NCBI GenBank assembly: GCA_014529385.2
Contig: CM043953.1
Location: forward strand, 80,175,838 to 80,239,837
Source of the DNA: Adiantum capillus-veneris
Taxonomy: Eukaryota; Streptophyta; Polypodiopsida; Polypodiales; Pteridaceae
DNA: 64,000 nucleotides
Direction: 5' to 3'
Shown here: piece after piece, positions 43,741 to 56,429 of the stretch
How positions within the stretch are numbered: position 1 is the first letter of the stretch
Layout: each line of letters begins with the position of its first letter
Notes under the pieces: generated by a model
Database searches by the model: none
The model's input: only the letters and a program-made list of their open reading frames with translations
What the model was told of the DNA's origin: nothing
Translations under genes and position numbers: made by a program

Positions 43741-45866
43741 AGGAACGTTGATTACAAATGTGGAAGGCCAATTATTGTGGCCATTGATACTAGTCTCCCA
43801 AGAATTGGGTAGACAATTGGACAGGGAAAGCTTTGGGCATCCATTCAGGCTGAAAATGGCTTTGGGCATTTTCATTCAATGAGCTTTGGGAAATTTTATT
43901 GGTATGGGCTTAAAAAGAGATAAATTTTGAATTTTTTTTTTTTGTTCGCAATTTGATCTTGCATGAGGGAGTTATGCCCAATTTGTTGAAGACTACATTT
44001 TCCCCTCCCTTTTAAAAAATAACTTCTTCGAATTTTTAAGAGGTGGAAGAGTTTAAAGAACGGGAGTATAAATGTGGACGTTTATCTTCTTTTGGGACAT
44101 TTGAAGAGACATATGAACTTTTTAGGCTTTTGTGCCCATCCACATGCCCTTCTACCCACTTTGTCTCTAATTTTCACCCATATAAGTTTTATTTTGTCGT
44201 TTTGAGTCCCACAAAATTCTTCAATGATCTTAGGAGAATTTTCCATGCACTTATAAAGTGGCATTCATCTTTGGAAATTCTTTGCATTCCTCATTTCCCT
44301 TTCATATGCACTTTCTCTCTCTAATATAGCCATTTTTAGAGAAAGAAGCATGGTAAAGGCTAAAATTCATCAAAATTAAATTTTTGATGACAAATTTGTT
44401 CCCTTTGTGGCCTAAAAAAATTTATCTATTGTATGCTCTATTTGACACTTAAGGTGCACTATTTTGTACCATTTATCGTGTGCTCCATTAACAAAATTGT
44501 TAAATGCGCATACCAATGCACAAAGCACCATGCTAGGTATATGGTACATGCACAAGGTACACAATATATGAGTTGTTCCTTGCACTATTAACACATATGG
44601 CACACAATATTTAACATTGTTGTGATACAATTGACTTTTTGATGCTAGAACTTAGCACCCTATGAGTTTCATCAAGACATCATAAGTTCAACAACACATC
44701 AATACAATAGTGCACCACCTTCAATTCATTGATAAATTTGAGAATAAGCATGAACAAAGAGATAAAACTGAAAGGGGTGAAGTAAAACCATAGCATTATC
44801 ATTTATAGAAAGACAAATGTACATCACTTTTTGCCCTTTTAGAAATGCTTTACAATAATTATTGTTGTTTAAACGATTGTGGCACTTCACCCGTCAACAG
44901 ACTCTATGTCATTTCTTCATGGTTTTCACTACCCATGGCTTGGTGCATTGGAACGTGTGCAAGCACCTTACACCTTACCCATGGCTTGGTGCATTACAAC
45001 GTGTGCAACCCGTTGTGAAAGTAGATATGGCAAAGGACTTCTTTACACGAACAATCATGTGGGCAATATTGATGATAGTGAAAAAACACAAAAACATGGA
45101 CAAAGCTCTGAGAGCCATTACATAAAATTGTCCATCTTCTATGAAATCCTTGTGCACAATGCTTACATCACCTCATGGAAGCGAGCCGATGTAGTGCACG
45201 AGCGCTTATTCAAGACCAAAAGCTTGACGTGTACCACCACTCCGTAGTGCCAAGTAGTCCAAGTCAAAAACACCCAATAAAAGAAAACTAATTTAAATAC
45301 ATATTCAAAACTAACTACATAATTATGTGTTAGTATTGGGTTTATCTCTTGGGCGTGATCATTGTTACCCACATCGTCAATAGGGGCCAAATCAATTGAT
45401 GATTTTCTCTCGTCAAAATTGGTGGTGGGCAAAGATAATAATGGAGTTGCGTCAGAGGGAATTGGCCTTTGGTCTGCTACCAACGTGACTTGGACCTACA
45501 TAAACTCCTCCTTTGGCACATTTTCTTGCTTGGGACAAGCAACGATTGCATTGGAAATTGCAATGGTCTCCAAAATTATTTCACCCATAGGAAGGAGTTG
45601 CTCCTCCATAAGATCGGACACTATGTTTAGGGGGAATTCAATCCCCTTAGCCAAGAGCTAAAAGAACTCATCCATTTGTAGCAACAACGCCTTCTCTATG
45701 TCATGCATGAGCATGAGCTCTTCTCATCATCAACAACGGAACTAAAGAATCTTGCAATCTCCACCTTTTGGATCGCTTCACTAGTGGCTTCTTTAACCAA
45801 ATCCACACTACCCCTTGGATCGACAATGGTATGTGGCACTTGCGTGCTTTTTCCCATTGGATACTC
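43741..45866. other. Unassigned stretch
   Basis: No gene recognised. A 30-bp phrase (CCATGGCTTGGTGCATT...CGTGTGCAA) is repeated at about 44932-44962 and 44980-45008. A frame at 44043-44324 encodes 93 residues without known motifs. Confidence 0.5.
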
Positions 45867-46007
45867 TGTCAGGCCTAGGGTAAGATCGGGTAGGCCAAGG
45901 GCCAAGATGGACATGCGGTAAAGGGGGTCCTATTATTAGCATGGCCAAGGGCCTATATAGGGCACGATTGGTTGGTGAGCTGCATGCTCTAGTCCCCAGT
46001 CCTCATA
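45867..46007 (+). repeat. 5' LTR of short-LTR gypsy element
   Basis: 141 bp. A TATA-like CTATATAG at 45953-45960 is kept in the other LTR (58678-58685), a plausible core promoter. Confidence 0.88.
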
Positions 46008-46008
46008 T

Positions 46009-46020
46009 TGGTATCATAGC
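46009..46020 (+). promoter_or_regulatory. Primer-binding site of short-LTR gypsy element
   Basis: TGGTATCATAGC one base after the LTR; initiator-Met type with one mismatch to TGGTATCAGAGC. Confidence 0.8.
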
Positions 46021-46087
46021 TTAGGGAAGGAGGGTAGCCATGGAGAAAGGGGAGAAGCGGCATGGAGGAGGGGGTGAAGTGACGTGG

Positions 46088-46159
<72 letters not shown>

Positions 46160-48671
46160 GAGCAAACCGAAGAAGCTTGGAAGGAGCGGGGGATAGGACA
46201 TTTTGCAAAGCCCTAAAGCATCGATAGAGAAGTGCCTACAGGAAACAGGGCTTGCAGACCAAATCTTGTTGTAGAGGAGGCAAGAACCATTGCTTGAAGG
46301 GAAGTTGGAGCCAAGGTCAACTTTCACAGAACCCCGGATAGGAAGTTTCAATAAAAGCACCATGGCTTGAGGCATGGTTTTTGTTTCTGATGCGACAATA
46401 TCACATGCGATATTTCGAGTCCCACTTTCTCTTATGCTCATTGCTGATTGGCAGCCATCGCTGCAGAGCGTGGAATTTTCACACGTTTATTTTTAGAGTT
46501 GGGGCACCCTATCTTGGGCACCCTCCCATTCTAGGAATGCTTTCCCATGCCCTCAATGCAGAAATTCACTTCAAGGTCGCATGCACTGGCATGCGATACA
46601 GAAAATTAGCATGCAACAACCTCAACATGCTCTACTACTCTCATATTGACCTTGGCACCCTATGTTTCAAAAATTGCCTTATTTCTTAAGTGATCAACAC
46701 GGCGACGATCCAGGCTACTGTAGCAAAGAGGTCTACCAGGCACTTTTGATCGTCAAGGAGCATGGTGCAACCATGATCTTCAACAAGCATGGTTTCTTCA
46801 GTGATCATGCAACATGTAGAATAGTAAGACTATGGTTTTGAATTTCTTGTGCCAAGGAGTAAACGATGACATCAATCTTGCAGGCCAAGGGCCGGCAATC
46901 AAGTTATGGTACCCAAGGCGTCCTAAATATTCAACGAGGATTTCTTCAAGAATTGGCACACGAATAGTGCCAAGCTTTTACAACTTTGACAATCATAGTG
47001 GTCCTGTTAAGCAAGTGACCAGAAATATTATACTAAAACTTGAGGAAGATAGCACATCTATCTCTACCAGCAACTTTTGACATTCCAAAGCTTGGTCATG
47101 TCCCTTTTAACTCGGCTCGGACACATGCAAGGCATGTGATTATGTCTAGAGTAAGGAGCGAGGCTTTATATCTTGTTGCTACAAGACAATTTTTCGTTTA
47201 AAAGAGGCCATATGGGCTCCACGATAACGGGAACAAGGTAACTCCTTTCCATTTTTATCGATTGATCAATCATAGCTAATGCATGTAAGCAGGATGGCTT
47301 AGTACGGGATGGTTAGGAATGGTCTGTGGCTTGTAAGACACAAACATTTGGTAGGGATGACCATTTGCTCCAATTCACTAAGCCAAAACAGCCATGATCA
47401 ACCCATTTTTGGCAAGCAGATCCAACAAGGCTTTAAGGGTAATTGGCAACAGGTGGATGCAAGCAGTAGTTGGGAAACTCAGCAAAGCTACAAGCTGAGT
47501 TTAATACAAGTAAACCACACCAAGGGGTGCTATGAATTCCGCTACCAAGGGCGACAATTCAAGCAAGTAGGTAAGCAAGTTATAGTTTACAATTTTGAAA
47601 TAATCTTGCAGAAGTTTTTATCATGCCAACTTGACAAGCAAAGGTTGTTTCGGTCAAGTAGAGTTTGGCAATTAGATAAAATTTGATAGCTACACGTCTT
47701 GAACTATCTCTTTTATATCGGGTAATCTAAGGATTCTCAATAAGATGCATGATTTGGCAAGGCCCATTTTCTCTGTGAAAACTCGACAAGATCGATTTTC
47801 TTCTGCATTGACATTTGTTTGTCAGCAGGACAAGTTGTTAGATATGAGCACGGGATCCACCCTATCTTTTTTTTTTCATGTATTATGCAAAGCAAGGTTT
47901 CAATTTAGGACATATTTCATAGAAGTTTCCAAAGTTTGGAATATTCTATTAGCATACGAACTTGGGGAACTTTGCAACATGTCTGAATGCTTTTTCACTC
48001 CGAGTTGCAATGAACCAAGCCAAGAGGACATGCAAGGGACATTGACAACTCTAAAGTTATCAGCATGCATGGCTACGAGCCAAATTCAAGCAAAGGAGAC
48101 CGATGTCAGAGAGGCAAAAAGGTTAGCCAATTTTAAGTTCTACTTGTTTTTCTATCTTGAACTTTTCATTTGAAAATATTTCCCTACTGTGCAAAGCAAA
48201 CTGCTTTGATAGACTTAGCACGAAGCAAGGCTTCTATTCCATGCCAAAGTACTATTCATTGACTTAAGATCAAGGATAAAGGCAGACAGGTTTGGCACAT
48301 TGGAAAAATACGAATATAAGCTCACATTCTACGTTTGACAATGTTGAATTGTGATGTATCCATGCCAATACAAATGGTGCAAGGCATATATGGCATCGGC
48401 TCACACTTTTGAGGCCATCATTGAAGCCAAGGGTTTATCACTTTATGTTTTGATATGCATGCATGGCATGCAAGTACAATGGAATTCATTCCATTGAATC
48501 ATTGTATACACTTTTGCTACACCATCAACTACTCTGTTTAGAAAGAATTAAGGCTAGTAGATTGTCTTATGACAAGGTGCAACCAATATAGATGACACTT
48601 TTTGTGGTAAAAAGTAGGCATGGTCTAGCTATCAAAAGCATTTAATTCATGAGATGGCATGAGTAAACTAA
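46021..48671 (+). other. Decayed 5' internal region of short-LTR gypsy element
   Basis: Expected to hold gag, protease and RT, but no motif could be recognised. A (CT)n array of about 64 bp lies at 46091-46154. Frames at 47309-47686 and 47745-48173 encode 125 and 142 residues without known domains. Confidence 0.5.
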
Positions 48672-48790
48672 CACTACAAGAGGTACTTCACATTAGCGAC
48701 GCTCGCAGTGCGATGCTCAAAAGTGAAAATCCACGGCGTCGCTATTTTATTTGTTATATAGCGACGCTAACAGGGGTAAAAAATAAACCG
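48672..48790 (+). repeat. CACTA left terminus and subterminal repeats
   Basis: 13-bp TIR followed by three to four copies of TAGCGACG or its complement within 120 bp. Such motifs are the binding sites of TnpA-type proteins in En/Spm elements. Confidence 0.88.
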
Positions 48791-48861
48791 AGAGCGCCCA
48801 AAAACTCAGATCTGAGTTTTCAGCGCTCAAGCAAAGAGGTAACCCGCGCTCTCCCTCTCTC

Positions 48862-48872
48862 TCTCTTTCTTC

Positions 48873-48903
<31 letters not shown>

Positions 48904-48987
48904 ACACATACACGAGGAGAGGAAGGAGAGCCAGGTATGCTCCTTCCCTCTCCTCTCTCTCATGTTCCCTTCCCCCCCCCCCCCACC

Positions 48988-49026
<39 letters not shown>

Positions 49027-49036
49027 ACATTGTGTC

Positions 49037-49095
<59 letters not shown>

Positions 49096-49135
49096 TAAAG
49101 TAAAGAGAGAGAATGAGAGAGAGAAAGATATAAAA

Positions 49136-49174
<39 letters not shown>

Positions 49175-49257
49175 AAACAAAGAGAAAGAGAGAGAGAATA
49201 AAAAACCAAAGAGAGAGAGAGAGAGGGGGAGACGACGAGAGAGAGAGGGAAGGTGAG

Positions 49258-49308
<51 letters not shown>

Positions 49309-49310
49309 GG
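48862..49310. repeat. Large CT/CA and GA microsatellite block
   Basis: About 450 bp of nearly pure simple repeat: CT, C-homopolymer, CA, CT, CA, then interrupted GA arrays. Long frames on both strands here are artefacts. Confidence 0.95.
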
Positions 49311-49740
49311 TTAAGATTTAAATTAAATTAGGTTAGATTACATTTTGATTTATGTTTATGTTGAGTTTGAGATTATGTTAGATTTAAATTTACGTTAGTT
49401 AAGATTAAGTTAGATTTAAAATTAGGACAGTATTAAAGATTAGCTAGCTATGTTAGATTTAAGTTAGATTACATTTAGGTTTAGGAATTAAAATTGGATT
49501 AGATTTAGGTTTATGTTGAGTTTAATATTAAATTAGATTTAGATTTAAGATTAAGACAAGATTTAAGATTACCTAGATTAAATTTAGATTTAAGCTAAAT
49601 TACATTTAGGTTTAGGTTACATTTAAGATTAGATTAGATTTAGGTTTATTTTGAGTTTAAGATTAGATTAGATCTAGATTTATGTTTGATTTAAGATTAG
49701 ATTAGATTTAGGTTAGATTTAGTGCATGTCAATGAAGGCG
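49311..49740. repeat. Degenerate GATTTAGGTTA-type low-complexity tract
   Basis: About 430 bp built from recurring GATTAGATTTAGG/TTAAGATTA words with irregular spacing, T/A/G-rich and nearly free of C on the plus strand. Confidence 0.7.
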
Positions 49741-50302
49741 CGCTTTGCCCAAAGAGCAAACACTAGTTACACAACAATATGTATATTCCCATCAGAATTT
49801 GACACCTATTAACTCACACACTAACATATTCAATTAGCCACGAATCACCACATGTTCAATTAGGTTAGATTTAAGATTAGATTATGGATTGAGTTTTTAT
49901 AGTAGAGTCTACCTTCGAGATATGGTAAAAAAATTAGAGTTAGACGAACGGTGATCCCTCTCTTCCTCTCTACAGATCCGATCGTAAATTGGAAAGCTTT
50001 CAATGGCATGATACTCAGATTGGAGGCCACCACGTAATGTGCTAAGTAATCCATTGAACAAAGATCTACTGTGAAGAGATGTTAAGATGTTGTGAAATGC
50101 TACAGCTAGATAAGAGGCAAAAGGGTTTTATCCACTACATGCAGTATCATGTAGACGTGGGTGTGTAGATTTCTCGTACCCACAAATATAGGCATTGACC
50201 AATAAAGACGAGATTATAACCCGGTGGTTCTGATCTCCGTGCACCTCTAGACTGAGGTGTGCGGTGATTGGACATGACTAGAGAATGTGAGGTAGTTTAC
50301 AT

Positions 50303-50335
50303 TGTGAACAGAGAGAGAGAGAGAGAGAGAGAGAT

Positions 50336-50428
<93 letters not shown>
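50303..50428. repeat. (GA)n(CA)n(GA)n microsatellite
   Basis: GA array, short CA array, then about 75 bp of GA, just upstream of the tnp2 start. Confidence 0.95.
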
Positions 50429-50431
<3 letters not shown>

Positions 50432-50494
50432 AAGACGGAGGATGCCAATAGAAGATTAAATTTATATCCAGGTTATAAGGTTTTTACCCTCATT

Positions 50495-53229
50495 ATGAGT
50501 AGTGACAAGGATGTGGGGCCGTCCAACCGAAACACCTATCTCTCAACAAGGATCTTATGTCCTTGTAATCAATGCAAGCATGCTGTGCGATGGACAAGAC
50601 GCATTTCTTTGCAGCACGTTCACAAATTTGGCGAGTTTGATCCATCTATTATAGATCGAGTTGTTGCCAATTATAACTCGTCGGACTCTGACACTGGCCA
50701 ACAGACAGCAATCTTGCAACCCAATAGACGTGTTTGCACGCGCTTTGGTCAAGCAGCATACGTGAGGCCACAAGATGTAGCCTCTGACCGCTCAGAGGAT
50801 GATCATGCAAACCACATTCCCAACGAGGCAATGTTTGAGCCCAAGGTCGATGAAATGATCAAGACGATCATGGATTCAGAAAGGCTTATCTATGATGATA
50901 TGAAAAGTGAAGCTGATACACCATTATATGATGGAGCACGTGTGTTTAGATTGAAGGCGCTCCTGGTTCTTCTCAACGTGCAGGCAAAGTTTGGATGGAG
51001 TGACACTAGCGTCACAGTGCTTTTCAGGTGATCTATTACAATGTGTTTACTTTAATAAAAAACTCTAGATGTATAATGATCTGATAGATTACTTACACAA
51101 TTGTACCGCATTTTTTTCACTGTGTAGATTGCTCAAAGAGCACATACTGCCAGTTGATAATGTGATGCCAGATTCCAGAGAGGAAGCAGAAAGATCTTGC
51201 AAAACTAGGGGATGGATTACAATTCGATTCATGCTTGTCCTAACGACTGCATTCTTTTCAGAGGGGAATACATAGACATGGGGAAGTGTCCGAAATGTGA
51301 TTTCGAGAGATATCGAGTAGATCTCCACGGAACAAAAAATCCACAAAAGGTTTTGTGACATTTTCCTCTGCTTTCTCGCATCAAGCATTTCTTTGAATGT
51401 AAGTCCATGGCCGCCCTAGCATCATGGCATGAAGAGAATAAATCTTCAGATGGTGTGCTACGGATTCCTGCAGATTGCGCAGCTTGGAAACATATAGACG
51501 AAACATGGTTGGATTTTGCTAGGGAAGCTCCAAATTTGTGTCTAGGCCTGGCTATGGATGGTGTAAATCCATTTGGTCAAAGATCAACACCTTACAATGT
51601 ATGGCCCGTTCTCATCATCAACTACAACATTCCCCCATGGTTGACTACAAAGAAGAGGCACATGTGGCTAAGCTTGATTGTTCCGGAGCGGTATAAAGTG
51701 AAGAATATGGATGTGTATCTTTGTCCACTATTGAAAGAGCTACAACAATTGTGGATTGGCATAGAAGTGGTGGATATGAGCCGACACACAGGTCGACAGA
51801 ATGCTTTGATCAGAGGCATTCTAATGTGGACCATACATGACTATCCCGGACTAACATAATGCTCACGTGATTTACACTCAAACTCAAACACTGTAAATCT
51901 TGGTTTTTCTCAACCTTATCTATTGTCATGTGTATACATGCAGGGATTCAAACAAGCGGATACAGAGCATGTGTCACATGTGGACCTAGATTGAATGCAC
52001 GTTGGACACCCTCATTGAAGAAGCAAATCTACGAAGGTCATCAAGCGTATTTTCCAGAGAATCATGTGTTACGCAACGGCTTTTTGGGAAGAGATCCATC
52101 AAGGATGTCTGCACAAGCATGTTTAGAGCAGAAGGAGATGTGTGATGACGGTTTGCCCCCAGAGATGAAGAGACTCTCTCTATGGTATGAGTTACCATAT
52201 TGGCCCTGACTAATGATCAATCACTTGCTCAATCCAATGCACATATTCAAGAATGTGGGTAATCTGCTATGGGACCATCTGACCAATAAGAAAGATACTT
52301 TGGGAGCCAAGGTTGACCTTAGAAATGTGGATCGTATGGAGCAGTATTGGCCGCAGATAGCATCCGATGGATCGTTAAAACTCCCTAAAACACCATGGAT
52401 TTTCACAGGAGCCCAAGAACGCAAAGTAAAAGAGACCATTCGATCTATGCGGACCCCACTGGCGTAATGCACTCGCTCCGAACGTGTTTTACTAAAGAAG
52501 GAAAGCTTACCGGTTTGAAGTCACACGACTTACATAAAATGTGTCAGGTATGTTTGAAGTGGAATATATCATAGTGGGAATTGTGTAACAAATTCGTGTG
52601 TGGACTTTAATATCATTGATAGACGTGTTTTGTAGTTTATTTTACCGGTGGCCATTGAGGGATGTTTGTCCCTTGACGTCCGTAACACAATCTGCAAACT
52701 TGCGAAGTTGGTGCAATGGATCTCACAAAAGGATATTAATGTAGGCTCCATACCATTCACCAAACTAAACACTGCGGAGGTTGTGTGCATGTTTGAGAAA
52801 CACTTTCCTACTACCATGCTAACCATTCAGGTGCATCTTCTTGTTCACATAGTTGATGAGGTGGAAATAGTTGGCACAGTACATTCCATATGGATGTTCT
52901 TTTTAGAACGTTTCATGAAAATTCTCAAGGGATATGTGTGTCAGAAGGCACGTCCGGAGGGTAGCATGGCAGAAGGTTGGTTGGTATTAGAGTCCCTAGT
53001 TTACATTGGAGAGTGGCTAGACGGATTTGATAAAGCCAAGGACATGCTATGGCGAACCATAGATGATGAGCGTATATCTGGGATTGTCATGTGTAATCTC
53101 GGTGTTGAGAAGAAGATGACGGAAGATCTAGAGGCTAAAATCAACCGATTTTGCATGCTTCACAATCCATTGATGCAAAAGTGGATTTCACAATATGAGG
53201 ATGCAAAGCAAGAGCGACAAAGGGCATGA
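50495..53229 (+). pseudogene. tnp2: CACTA tnp2 transposase (broken)
   Basis: Start at 50495 (MSSDKDVGP). An N-terminal transposase-associated domain carries ILCPCNQCKHAVRW and HVHKFGEF. A likely GT-AG intron occupies 51028-51127. The Transposase_21 core follows: GMDYNSIHACPNDCILFRGE with CPKC (about 51210-51290), then WHEENKSSDGVLRIPADCAAW and LGLAMDGVNPFGQ (51400-51600). After a second probable intron (about 51860-51943) comes a CxxC segment (RACVTCGP), then INHLLNPMHIFKNVGNLLWDHL. A DUF4218 domain occupies 52648-53229 (MFEKHFPTTMLTIQVHLLVH). A frameshift near 51357, TGA at 52207 and a frameshift near 52465 break it. In intact relatives this protein cuts at the CACTA ends. Confidence 0.9.
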
Positions 53230-53320
53230 ATCGAGTGGAGACAGGGAAGACGACCATCGATGCATTATCCGGCGGGGGTGGAGAGCCTACCAATATTCAT
53301 GAGCTTAAGATGGTTTCACA

Positions 53321-53515
53321 ATGGAGGAGATCGGAGAAGATGCTCAGTCAGTGTCCGCTGAGGTGGTGCTAGACGAGCATCAAGCTGCTACTCTCTATGG
53401 GGTGCATGCAGAGGATCTACAAAATGAAACGGAGGACATCTGTCTAAATGGAGAGCTCTATATAGATATAGGAAGTTATGTCGAGCTATGCGAGGATGAG
53501 AGAGAAACCTCTTAA
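53321..53515 (+). pseudogene. Possible tnp2 C-terminal fragment
   Basis: A 65-codon frame rich in Glu/Asp (EEIGEDAQSVSAEVVLDEHQ) close behind the DUF4218 segment, plausibly the end of the transposase after a frame break. No motif confirms it. Confidence 0.35.
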
Positions 53516-53680
53516 AGCCATAAATATTATATTTGAACAATTTTGCTCCGTTTTATAATATATATTGTATTTCGAGGGCTATTTGTCCATTCCTGTCTAT
53601 ATGCGTCATTGTATTTAATTGTCATTGCGTCCACTCCAGGTACGTATGCTTCAGGTATGTTCTCACAAGCAGGGACGACG

Positions 53681-53941
53681 AGCACTGCGCTCTGAGTGCG
53701 ATGGAGACTGAAGCTGCAATCACGATGGAAGTGATCAGTCTCTGCTTATAATGCTGCTCGTCCCACTACTAGATCTAGTTGATCGGGTGAAAGAGACGCT
53801 AAGAAGCACTCCTACTGCTTCTTAGCGTCTCTTTCACCCGATCAACTAGATCTAGTGGTGGGGTGAGCAACATCTATGAGCAGAGACGGATCACCTTTGT
53901 GATTGCAGCTTCAGTCTCCATCGCACCCGGAGCGCAGTGCT
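53681..53941. repeat. Long near-perfect inverted repeat (hairpin)
   Basis: Arms 53681-53808 and 53816-53941 are about 88% complementary by eye, separated by 7 bases. The inner 55 bp are almost perfect. Transcribed RNA would fold into a stem of about 125 bp. It lies between the two CACTA genes. No target duplication was found, so a foldback insertion is possible but unproven. Confidence 0.88.
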
Positions 53942-54005
53942 TTTACACATTCACAAGAACTTCAACGAAATCTCTCTACACAGGAATCCCTCCCCCTTTA
54001 TGAGT

Positions 54006-54031
54006 CCTCTCTCTCTCTCTCTCTCTCTCTA
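54006..54031. repeat. (CT)n microsatellite
   Basis: Short CT array upstream of the tnpA-type start; could be part of a pyrimidine-rich leader. Confidence 0.85.
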
Positions 54032-54099
54032 CTTGCTCACATTTTCTTCTCCATTCATTCAATATTCAGATTAAATGTTCATGTGTTTAATGCAGGTAT

Positions 54100-55440
54100 G
54101 GATGATGAGGAGTTTCTTTCTTCTTTGTCACCCCAGCAAAGGCAGTGGTACGAGGATCGTCATCTCTCTGGAGCACCATCACGTCGTTCTACTCCTTTAG
54201 TATCTCCCTCTGTTTCGGAGCATTCAGCACGCTCCGAAGCTTCGGTGTTGACGAGACGATCTTCACACTCGTCTAGGCACCAACGCTCTAGTGGTGGCGA
54301 CGGCGGTTGTTGATGGGATGCCGCCGCTGATGCCTTGACACCACCTCGTGTTCGACGAGGCTCTTTATCTTCCCCTTCTTTGCCCGCCTCCACACCAGCC
54401 ATTGCATCGCCATCTATGCCAGGTTTTGCATGGTTGACGACGTTCCTAGCTACACACCACTATCTACTCCTCCGGGAGTCACCCCAGTCGACACTCCTCG
54501 CTTCGGGGCCCAAACTCCAGTGGAGAAACCTGACGTCCGTACCCCCATCGACACACCGCTAGAGACCCTTGCCGGAACACCCAGGTTCACGCGTCACCGG
54601 TGAGAGGGCTTGCCTTACTCCATCGACTTCAGCGGCGGCATCATCTTGGATGATGAAGGCAAGAAGGTAATCTCGCGCATGCGTGGTCTTTGCTCTCAGG
54701 TGTTTAGACTCTACATACTAAACACCTGGAGTGAAGTACCAAGTGAATCAAAATACAGAGTCATCAACATGCTGCATGACGAGTTTTCCGTGTCAACATA
54801 GGATGACCGCTTCAATGAAGACTTGATGAAGGTTTGAATACGCAAATACTGTAAGCACAAGCGTTCTAAAGTGAAAAAAGCAATAAAGCATGGGTGGAAT
54901 AGACCAGATTGGTTAGCCAAAGAAGATTGGAAGAATGCGAAGAAAGCAGGGCGCGAGAATCCTGACAAGTGGAAGCAACAAAAGGAGACAACCAAGGCGT
55001 GAGTAGAGGAAGGGAGCTCGCACCACTTGGGGAGCGGCATGTGGACATCATTTGAGGCCAATTTTGTAAGTGTTTTGCATTGCTCTTTAGGTTTGATAGT
55101 TTAGGGTTTAGGGGTTTTTTAATTTTAACATAATGGATTCTTTGTATGTTTTGAACAGTGGTCGATGATAGAATGTGACCCCACACCGTACGAGCGCGAG
55201 TACGTAGGCAGGAAGGGCTTAAACGCCTTGATGGACATTCTGAGTTCTCGCGGTGGCATGGTTAGTATTAGGGTTTACTCTTTTCTATTTTTTGTATTGT
55301 TTTGTAAATTATATGGTTATACTTATAGAAAGATGTCTTATTGTTTTTTTTTTGCAGAATCCGACAAATACGTCGCTTGGACGCGATGAGACGTCTGATT
55401 AGACGACGTCAATCTAGCCGTAGCTAGATAGCATTAGTTT
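54100..55440 (+). pseudogene. CACTA tnpA-type protein (Transposase_24 family, broken)
   Basis: An acceptor-like CAGGT leads to MDDEEFLSSLSPQQRQWYED at 54100, followed by a Ser/Arg-rich stretch to a stop at 54313. The frame resumes at about 54610-54800 with LCSQVFRLYILNTWSEVPSE, then a Lys/Trp-rich block (VKKAIKHGWNRPDWLAKEDW near 54880, KKAGRENPDKW). A further exon-like piece (CDPTPYEREYVGRKGLNALM) lies at 55165-55260, followed by an intron-like segment and a short end near 55400. Stops at 54313, 54799 and 54836 break it. In En/Spm elements this second protein binds the subterminal repeats. Confidence 0.75.
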
Positions 55441-55864
55441 CCTTTTGTCATAGCATATGTATTATGAGATGACGTGTATACGTCTTTTTGTAACTATTGG
55501 AAAACCATGTATATTTTCTCAATAATGACAATGGTGTTGTAACTATTACATTTGCAAAGCTTAACAATCAAGTGATTTTGCCTATGATGTGTACAATTGT
55601 CATTGATTTACTTTCATCAATTTACTTTTGCCAGTTTTGTATCTTATCTTTATTCTGTAAACAATACTATGGATGATGGAGTTAATGGTTATATTGTCTT
55701 GTGGGTGACTACTTTGGGTCTATACCTAAGCTTGCACTTTCTTTCAAAGGTGAATCTGGGCTTATCTTAGATTCATTTAGGTTTACTCTATTATTGAAAC
55801 ATTCAATATGGTTGATGGGTGGCAGGGCATTCAATGCCCTACCACCACCAAATTTTTTTACTCT

Positions 55865-56101
55865 CGGGCGTCGCTATAAGCGTTGCTATATAAGACTCTG
55901 CAGCGTCGCTATGACCGTCGCTATAGGTGGCCTATAAGCATCGCTATATAGCGACGTATGTAGCGACGTCCATAGCGACGCATGTAGCGACGTTCCCGTA
56001 TCGACGCTGTTAGCGACAATCTTAGCGACGCCAGGGAGTATAAAAACCCAATGTATTTTTGTCGCTAAAAATGTCACAAGTGCACACAACCTCTTGTAGT
56101 G
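55865..56101 (+). repeat. CACTA right terminus and subterminal repeats
   Basis: More than ten copies of GCGTCGCTA/TAGCGACG in both orientations between 55865 and 56035, then the 13-bp TIR ending at 56101. Confidence 0.9.
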
Positions 56102-56321
56102 TAAGAGGGCCTCTGAGTAGGTAGTCTCTTGTTTGAACACCCAAGAAAATTTAGTATGACTACATTCTTTGGGGTGTTAGCCATCTTATACTTGTGTTCA
56201 TAGCGAGAGAAGTTATTTCAAGATCTATTTGTGAATAAGATTCCAACTTGCAAAGATCTATTGCTTATTTGCAGCACTGATTGTATCTCTCGAAGTGGTA
56301 TTTTTAGGGATATGACCCAAC

Positions 56322-56429
56322 TAATACATAATCAATCAATGGGTGTTGAGGATCATAGTTTGATCTCATCACAATTAATACATAATCAATCAATGGGTGT
56401 TGAGGATCATAGTTTGATCTCATCACAAT
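56322..56429 (+). repeat. 54-bp tandem duplication
   Basis: Two 54-bp units (56322-56375, 56376-56429), identical by eye, preserving a frame (LIHNQSMGVEDHSLISSQ twice). It lies in the right half of the short-LTR gypsy element. Confidence 0.9.

Larger units (their letters stand above)
48672..56101 (+). mobile_element. CACTA (En/Spm) DNA transposon
   Basis: 7,430 bp bounded by perfect 13-bp inverted repeats CACTACAAGAGGT and its complement, with a 3-bp target duplication TAA (48669-48671, 56102-56104). Subterminal arrays of TAGCGACG/CGTCGCTA motifs at both ends, denser at the right. It encodes a tnp2-type transposase and a second, tnpA-type (Transposase_24) protein, both broken. Inserted into the short-LTR gypsy element. 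Ends are intact, so it could be moved by a transposase supplied from elsewhere. Confidence 0.95.

Noticed and set aside
48659-49209. Long frames on both strands (180 and 129 codons)
   Set aside because: Entirely encoded by CT/CA/GA microsatellites inside the CACTA element.
50268-50459. Arg/Glu-repeat frame
   Set aside because: GA microsatellite translation; no real protein.
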